DNA from: Kutzneria sp036403095
GTDB taxonomy: Bacteria; Actinomycetota; Actinomycetes; Mycobacteriales; Pseudonocardiaceae
Reading direction: 5' to 3'
Length of the DNA stretch: 7,693 nucleotides
Assembly: GCA_036403095.1 (NCBI GenBank)
Contig: DASWRQ010000366.1
Location: forward strand, 1 to 7,693
Shown here: positions 1 through 3,136 of the stretch, one piece after another
Layout of the letters: the number at the start of each line of letters is the position of its first letter
Numbering within the stretch: position 1 is the first letter of the stretch
Notes under the pieces: model-generated
What the model was told of the DNA's origin: nothing
What the model saw: the letters and a program-made list of their open reading frames with translations, nothing else
The model's database searches: none
Position numbers and translations under genes: made by a program

Positions 1-26
1 CGCCACATGTGGCGTTTCGGCGTGGG

Positions 27-536
27 TCACCGGGCCCAGGACTTGATCTTGCCGCGGACCCGGGTGATGGCGGTCTGGGTGGCCCGGGGAGTGGTGCCGA
101 GCATGCGGGCGATATCGCTGTGCGGGTGGCCGCTGGCGACCAGGGCCACCAACTCGCGCTCGTAGGCGGTGAGCCGGGGGAGGGTGGAGGCGACCCAGTC
201 GGCCTCGGCCCGGTCGCAGGTGAGCTCGGCCGGGTCGGCGTCGGCCAGCGGGTCGAGCCTGGTGTGCGAGTGGGCCCTGGTGGCCGTGGTGCGGCGGCGG
301 GCTTCGTCGACGCACAGCCGCTTCACGACGGTGACCAGGAAGGGGTGCAGGCGGTCCAGGTCCAGCTCGGAGAAGTGCGCGGCGCGCAGCAGGGCGTCGT
401 GGACTATGTCCTCCGCCTGCCCGCTGCCCGCGGTGTGCCGTGCCGCGATCCCGACCAGCTGCGGTCGGACCTTGGCGCACTCCTCCCAGAACCGGGCCGG
501 GACCTCTGCGGTCTGGCCCGGTGGGTGCTGTCGCAT
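27..536 (-). CDS. ECF-type RNA polymerase sigma factor
   Basis: A 169-residue sigma-70 family protein of extracytoplasmic-function type, which directs RNA polymerase to a dedicated promoter set. Region 2 covers roughly residues 15-83, with the typical AEDIVHDALLRA segment at 41-52 and the VVKRLCVDEARRR helix at 70-82. Region 4 covers about 117-165: LPRLTAYERELVALV, then a helix-turn-helix (DIARMLGTTPRATQTAITRV, 141-160) that would read the -35 element. A short linker rich in Asp, Ala and Leu joins them, so region 3 is absent as expected for ECF factors. The frame is open further upstream to 617, but I chose the ATG at 536 because AAAGGAC lies just before it at normal spacing and the upstream residues are not sigma-like. 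No anti-sigma gene is visible; it could lie left of the window. The target regulon cannot be told. Confidence 0.9.
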   Translation of the reverse strand: MRQHPPGQTAEVPARFWEECAKVRPQLVGIAARHTAGSGQAEDIVHDALLRAAHFSELDLDRLHPFLVTVVKRLCVDEARRRTTATRAHSHTRLDPLADADPAELTCDRAEADWVASTLPRLTAYERELVALVASGHPHSDIARMLGTTPRATQTAITRVRGKIKSWAR

Positions 537-683
537 TGCCGTCCTTTCGTAGGCACAACAGGAAGAAGTTGCGAATTCATTTAGCTTCGCGAAAAAATCT
601 CCCGTGGCACACGGCACTGTGCGCCTGGCTTGTGTCTACGGTGTAACAACGTTTGCTGTCACTGCCGGTAGGCCGTTATCTAC

Positions 684-693
684 GTCACGTGAC
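684..693. promoter_or_regulatory. Perfect 10-bp palindrome GTCACGTGAC
   Basis: A perfect palindrome about 150 bases upstream of the sigma gene start. It has the size and symmetry of a dimeric regulator half-operator, but no specific regulator can be named and short palindromes occur by chance in GC-rich DNA. Confidence 0.2.
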
Positions 694-761
694 AACTGGT
701 CGGTCCGGCCGCTTGCTCACCCTTTCGGGTGACGTTTGGTGAGCCCGGCGGTGCGCCGTGC

Positions 762-787
762 GTAGACCCCATGGAACGACAAGTTCC
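762..787 (-). promoter_or_regulatory. Candidate ECF sigma promoter upstream of the sigma gene
   Basis: Read leftward, GGAAC (787-783) is followed after 15 bases by GTCTAC (767-762). The GGAAC plus GTC pattern resembles promoters used by many ECF sigma factors, and this one points at the sigma gene, so autoregulation is possible. The -35 element is also one arm of an inverted repeat, GGAAC-GACAA-GTTCC (773-787 on the + strand). Against it: the spacing is slightly short and the leader would be over 200 bases. Confidence 0.25.
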
Positions 788-801
788 CCAGGACCAGGTG
801 T

Positions 802-875
802 CCGGTGTGGTGGCAGGGACCACGCCGGTTGCCTGACCGGTGGGCTGGCGCGGTGGCAGGGACCGTGCCAGCCCA
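802..875. repeat. Two tandem hairpins with identical seven-base loops
   Basis: Hairpin A (802-828) pairs CCGG+GTGGT with ACCAC+CCGG across a U-G wobble. Hairpin B (841-875) pairs TGGGCTGGC with GCCAGCCCA and, inside it, CGGT with ACCG across a G-U wobble. Both have the same loop, GGCAGGG on the + strand (812-818 and 855-861), inside a 13-base direct repeat (809-821 and 852-864). The stems differ in sequence but pair, which suggests selection on structure. Both wobbles pair only if the + strand is transcribed; on the - strand they become C/A mismatches. In the - direction they lie in the 3' region of marR and could act as a terminator or RNA-stabilising element. Confidence 0.6.
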
Positions 876-887
876 TCCTTGTCTCTC

Positions 888-905
888 ACGGCCGTTTCCG
901 GCCGT
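888..905 (-). terminator. Terminator-like hairpin after marR
   Basis: A 7-bp perfect stem (ACGGCCG / CGGCCGT) that on the transcribed strand closes a GAAA tetraloop, starting 17 bases after the marR stop codon. There is no clear U-tract, which is common for actinobacterial terminators. The larger hairpin at 841-875 lies just beyond and may act with it. Confidence 0.5.
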
Positions 906-922
906 TTCCCTCGCTCGGTTTC

Positions 923-1378
923 TCAGCGATAGCTCTCGAACAGCTTGAGCAGCAGCCGATGCAGCTCGTCCTGTTCCTCGGCCGTCAGCGGCGAGAGCAT
1001 CTCCGCGTTCATCCGCTCCACGTCGACCAGCCGCTGCCGCAGCGCCTTCGCGCCGGCCGGGGTCGGCATCACGGCGTAGCGGCGCCGGTCCCGCTCGTCC
1101 CGCTTGCGATTGGCCAGCCCGGCCTTCTCCAGGTCGTCCAGCAGCGCCACGAGATCGCTGGCGTCGATGCCCAGCCGCTCGCTGATCTCCTTCTGCGACG
1201 ACGCCCCGTGGTCCTCGAGCGAGGCCAGGATCATCAGGTGCTGCGCGCGCAGATCGTGCTCGAAATGCGCGCCGGCCAGTCGGCGCCATTGCTTGGCCAG
1301 ATGCACGAGCAGGAAACTGGGTAGCCGCAGCATCCGTTCCGGTAGCGCCAGCTGGTCGGTCCGGTCCGGGATGCCCAT
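923..1378 (-). CDS. MarR-family transcriptional regulator
   Basis: A 151-residue winged-helix regulator of MarR type, expected to act as a dimer that binds a palindromic operator, often its own, and releases it on binding a small molecule or on oxidation. The N-terminal helix (about 15-40) is a dimerisation helix. The winged helix runs from about 43 to 110: helix LRAQHLMILASLED, then SQKEISERLGIDASDLVALLDDLEKAGL with the recognition helix near 73-84, then the wing, whose RKRDERDRRRYAV stretch (91-103) carries the DxRDRR-type signature of the family. C-terminal helices (111-150) complete the dimer interface. The frame is open to 1459, but the ATG at 1378 gives the usual family length and lies 7 bases after a TACAAT -10 element, consistent with a leaderless mRNA. 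The ligand and targets are unknown; no divergently transcribed partner gene is present. Confidence 0.9.
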   Translation of the reverse strand: MGIPDRTDQLALPERMLRLPSFLLVHLAKQWRRLAGAHFEHDLRAQHLMILASLEDHGASSQKEISERLGIDASDLVALLDDLEKAGLANRKRDERDRRRYAVMPTPAGAKALRQRLVDVERMNAEMLSPLTAEEQDELHRLLLKLFESYR

Positions 1379-1379
1379 A

Positions 1380-1410
1380 CCCCACATTGTACGGATTACC
1401 CATGTTGGGG
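1380..1410 (-). promoter_or_regulatory. marR promoter -10 with overlapping inverted repeat
   Basis: On the leftward strand TACAAT (1391-1386) differs from the consensus -10 by one base and ends 7 bases before the chosen ATG, so transcription would begin at or next to the start codon. An imperfect inverted repeat flanks it: CCCCACAT (1380-1387) against ATGTTGGGG (1402-1410), matching with one bulged base. A MarR dimer bound here would block RNA polymerase, which fits autorepression. No good -35 is seen at the right spacing. Confidence 0.4.
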
Positions 1411-1444
1411 CATCCCCACGAAGTGGCACGCAGTGGAGATCTAC

Positions 1445-1460
1445 TGTGGTCTTGATCACA
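1445..1460. promoter_or_regulatory. CRP-like palindrome upstream of marR
   Basis: TGTGG-N6-TCACA matches the TGTGA-N6-TCACA architecture of CRP-family sites at nine of ten positions. Its centre lies about 75 bases upstream of the inferred marR transcription start, a possible activator position. A single short match is weak evidence. Confidence 0.25.
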
Positions 1461-1599
1461 ATCGGCTAACGTCGGCCGCCCTATGAGAGATGTGCATGGT
1501 GCGCGTCGAAACAAAGCCTTTCCGCGCACTTGCGCGCAGCCGAGGTGCCCTCCGGGTAGCTTTTCGGTGGCCGATCGTCAGGATTCCCGGCCCCGGGGG

Positions 1600-1627
1600 T
1601 TGCTCTCTGCGCCGGATGCCCTAGGCT
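1600..1627 (+). promoter_or_regulatory. Promoter of the 6C-like small RNA
   Basis: TTGCTC (1600-1605) and TAGGCT (1622-1627) are separated by 16 bases and resemble housekeeping-type actinobacterial -35 and -10 elements. Transcription would begin near A1634, just ahead of the hairpins, which gives a compact RNA of about 85-90 bases. Confidence 0.5.
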
Positions 1628-1633
1628 GGTCCC

Positions 1634-1720
1634 AGATCGAACAACACAGACCTCCCGTCACCCCTCCCCCCTGGTGACGGGAAACCGGAGCCCCCGTCCT
1701 TGACGGGGGCTCCGTGCTTT
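1634..1720 (+). ncRNA. 6C small RNA
   Basis: The region has the design of the actinobacterial 6C RNA family: a short unpaired 5' segment (GATCGAACAACACAGACC), a hairpin with a C-rich loop, then a strong terminator hairpin. Hairpin 1 pairs CCCGTCACC (1654-1662) with GGTGACGGG (1673-1681); its ten-base loop contains six consecutive C (1666-1671), the feature that names the family. Hairpin 2 is a 13-bp perfect stem (1686-1698 / 1702-1714) with a CTT loop and a C5 run in its 5' arm. In mycobacteria 6C is reported to act in trans on mRNAs through its C-rich loops, which pair with G-rich sites. It stands alone, convergent with the downstream membrane gene. The ends are inferred from promoter spacing and the terminator. 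The family call rests on remembered motif features, not on a covariance search. Confidence 0.75.
1686..1714. terminator. Strong bidirectional terminator hairpin
   Basis: A 13-bp perfect GC-rich stem (CGGAGCCCCCGTC / GACGGGGGCTCCG) with a three-base loop. It ends the + strand small RNA, with TGCTTT following. In the opposite direction it lies 44 bases beyond the stop codon of the membrane gene, so it probably serves both convergent transcripts. Confidence 0.8.
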
Positions 1721-1765
1721 CCGGGTATCAGTGCTTGCTGGGCCAGGGCTTTTCGGGATCAGTGC
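1716..1765. repeat. Imperfect direct repeat between small RNA and membrane gene
   Basis: GCTTTCCGGGTATCAGTGC (1716-1734) recurs as GCTTTTCGGGATCAGTGC (1748-1765), differing by one substitution and one missing base. The second copy overlaps the last codons and stop of the leftward membrane gene; the first follows the terminator directly. It looks like a small local duplication. Confidence 0.5.
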
Positions 1766-2481
1766 AGAACGTTGACCGCGCGGGCCACCACCAGCACCAC
1801 GATCACCAGCGACACGATCGACTGGGCCATCATCGCCAGCTTGGCCCACGGCCGCATCGGCAGCACGTCGGTCGGGCTGAACGCGGTGGCGTTGGTGAAC
1901 GACAGGTAGAGATAGTCCACGTACCAGGGCTCCCAGTCCTTCGGCGCCATGTCCGGGCTGGCCATCTGCGGGAACAGGAAGTCCGGGTACTCGCGCGCGC
2001 CCATCGCCCGCAGTCCCGGCCCGCCGCGGTCGAACTCCCAGTACCAGAGCGCGAACACGATGATGTTGGTGACGTAGATGTCCGCGCCGGTGGTGAGCAG
2101 CTCGACCGCGTCGTCGCCGATGGCGCCGTCCAGGATGTGCCGGATCAGCTGCACGCCGTTGACCGCGTTGGCCGCGCTGACCAGGAAGCCGACCGTCAGC
2201 CCCACCCGCCGCTCGAGCGCGCTGTGCTTGCTGATCCGGCCGGGGTTGGCGATCAGCAGCGCCACCAGCAGCGCGAACGTCAGCGCGGGCAGCAGCCAGA
2301 TCGGCAGGAAGGTCATGGTCTGCGGCAACGGCAGCTGGAGGGCCAGGGCCACCGCGATGGCGCCGGCCACCGACCAGCGCTGCTCGGTCTGCGTCTCCCG
2401 GCGCCAGGCGGGCATCTCGGCTTGGGTCACGCGATCATGGTGGACGCGCCGCGCCAGACGTGCGAACGGGCGGGCGCTCAT
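1759..2481 (-). CDS. Multi-pass membrane protein with channel-like pore segment
   Basis: A 240-residue integral membrane protein. After a basic cytoplasmic N-terminus (1-36) there are hydrophobic segments at about 37-52, 56-78, 93-114, 135-149 and 213-237. The C-terminal part, VDYLYLSFTNATAFSPTDVLP (188-208) followed by a long final helix, is laid out like the pore helix, filter and last helix of a two-helix K+ channel, but NATAFSPTD stands where a TVGYGD-type filter would be. DUF1345-type proteins have a similar C-terminal layout (YSF...SDV then a helix), and I recall close uncharacterised actinobacterial relatives with this same motif; ion conduction is not shown. The start is uncertain: the ATG at 2481 has no good ribosome site and lies in the loop of a 14-bp hairpin; GTG at 2430 and ATG at 2415 are alternatives that keep all membrane segments. 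A strong terminator follows the gene. Confidence 0.75.
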   Translation of the reverse strand: MSARPFARLARRVHHDRVTQAEMPAWRRETQTEQRWSVAGAIAVALALQLPLPQTMTFLPIWLLPALTFALLVALLIANPGRISKHSALERRVGLTVGFLVSAANAVNGVQLIRHILDGAIGDDAVELLTTGADIYVTNIIVFALWYWEFDRGGPGLRAMGAREYPDFLFPQMASPDMAPKDWEPWYVDYLYLSFTNATAFSPTDVLPMRPWAKLAMMAQSIVSLVIVVLVVARAVNVLH

Positions 2482-2496
2482 CGAGCGCCCGCCCGT
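2466..2496. repeat. 14-bp perfect hairpin at the membrane gene start
   Basis: ACGGGCGGGCGCTC (2466-2479) is the exact reverse complement of 2483-2496, leaving a three-base loop that contains the putative ATG (2481-2479). It has the form of an intrinsic terminator, but no gene reads into it from the left on the + strand. In the leftward mRNA it would lock the start codon in a very stable stem-loop, suggesting either translational control or a true start further in (2430 or 2415), with the hairpin in the 5' leader. Confidence 0.7.
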
Positions 2497-2675
2497 CACG
2501 TTAGCGGCCGACCAGTAGGTCGCCTCTCGGCGAGTTACGCAGTACGGCTCCAGCCGAACGGTATTCCGTACCCGTGGTTTCAGATGCGGCCCGGGGGACA
2601 CGTACTGGCCAACCGCTCCTTACAACGGTACGGGTCTTGGTCTTGTTCCCGCATCACTCGGGAGGCGCAAACGGG

Positions 2676-2695
2676 TGCGTGACCATGATCACGCA
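2676..2695. promoter_or_regulatory. Operator-like palindrome TGCGTGA-N6-TCACGCA
   Basis: Seven-base arms match perfectly around a six-base centre (CCATGA). The core CGTGA-N6-TCACG has CRP/FNR-family site geometry, with C/G in place of the outer T/A of TGTGA-N6-TCACA. It lies about 200 bases upstream of the membrane gene and 440 upstream of the LAL gene, so it could serve either. Confidence 0.35.
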
Positions 2696-2739
2696 ACGTG
2701 GTCGATGGGCGGTGAACCGGGTGAGACGCCGGAAATCCG

Positions 2740-2754
2740 GTCACTACTGGTCAC
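2740..2754. promoter_or_regulatory. GTCAC direct repeat with 10-bp period
   Basis: GTCAC (2740-2744) recurs after five bases (2750-2754), putting the two copies on the same face of the helix. This tandem layout is typical of OmpR-type response regulators; MtrA sites of actinobacteria have a similar GTNAC repeat. No specific assignment is possible. Confidence 0.2.
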
Positions 2755-3136
2755 GGACCGACAGCGGGACGGCACACCCGCTTGGCGCGTTCGGTGGGTG
2801 CCCGACCCGTCCGCTGGCAGTCGTTGGCGGTCGGCGCTGTCCGGAAATGAGCCTTCCGGTAAGTGGGACCGCGTTGACAAATGGAGACCGGTTCGGTGTT
2901 GTTGAGCCATGACGGCCATCGCGAACCGCTTGTGTGACGGCGTTGTGTCCGGCGTGTTGCCTTGTCCGTGCTGACCGTCTGACCAGGCACGAGGCGCGCC
3001 CGAATTGGTGGACTACCGACGAAAGTCGTAGGCCGTACTGCCTAGCGGCTCACACGAATACGCGGTTGGAATACCGGTGTGTGGCCGATCAGAATGGTGG
3101 AGTACCAACTCTGCCCTGCGGTTGAGGTACCACATC

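Larger units (their letters stand above)
537..922. other. Intergenic region between sigma gene and marR
   Basis: This 386-base stretch holds no convincing gene; the small open frames lack a ribosome site and family resemblance. It must carry the sigma gene promoter and the marR 3' end. Notable contents are the perfect palindrome GTCACGTGAC (684-693), a candidate ECF promoter (762-787), tandem hairpins (802-875) and a terminator-like hairpin (888-905). The part nearest the sigma gene (about 560-660) is distinctly AT-richer than the coding DNA, as promoter regions in such genomes often are. Confidence 0.6.
1379..1633. other. Intergenic region between marR and the small RNA
   Basis: These 255 bases hold the upstream control region of marR on the left and the promoter of the + strand small RNA on the right. 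The only sizeable frame (from 1483) gives a Pro/Arg-rich product with no ribosome site or family likeness and runs through the RNA hairpins, so I do not call it. GTGCGCG (1499-1505) can pair with CGCGCAC (1523-1529), a weak structure of unknown meaning. Confidence 0.5.
2482..3136. other. Long non-coding control region ahead of the LAL gene
   Basis: These 655 bases separate divergent genes. The open frames here (for example 2675-2905 on the + strand) lack ribosome sites and strong third-position GC bias, so I call none. Visible elements are GTACGG (2542-2547) pairing with CCGTAC (2566-2571), a 20-base palindrome (2676-2695), a GTCAC direct repeat (2740-2754), a consensus -35 TTGACA (2874-2879) with only a poor -10, a bulged hairpin with a GAAA loop (3013-3031), and a hairpin touching the LAL ribosome site (3102-3130). 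The length suggests complex control or a decayed gene. Confidence 0.5.

Noticed and set aside
680..889. Small leftward frames (69 and 63 codons) in the sigma-marR gap
   Set aside because: They cover the tandem hairpins, have Pro/Thr/Arg-rich products and no ribosome site; the structure explains the region better.
717..1529. Long leftward frame of 270 codons across the marR gene
   Set aside because: It is the alternative frame of the GC-rich marR gene and its flanks: Arg/Ala/Gly-rich product, no domain, no ribosome site. The MarR frame has clear family motifs.
1483..1677. 64-codon + strand frame between marR and the small RNA
   Set aside because: It runs through the small RNA promoter and first hairpin, has no ribosome site and resembles no protein.
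1714..2682. 322-codon + strand frame opposite the membrane gene
   Set aside because: His/Arg/Gln-rich antisense shadow; the leftward frame has coherent membrane segments and a recognised motif layout.
2874..2902. TTGACA as a promoter for the LAL gene
   Set aside because: The -35 is perfect, but at 17-bp spacing the -10 would be TGTTGT, lacking the key A, and the leader would be about 230 bases.
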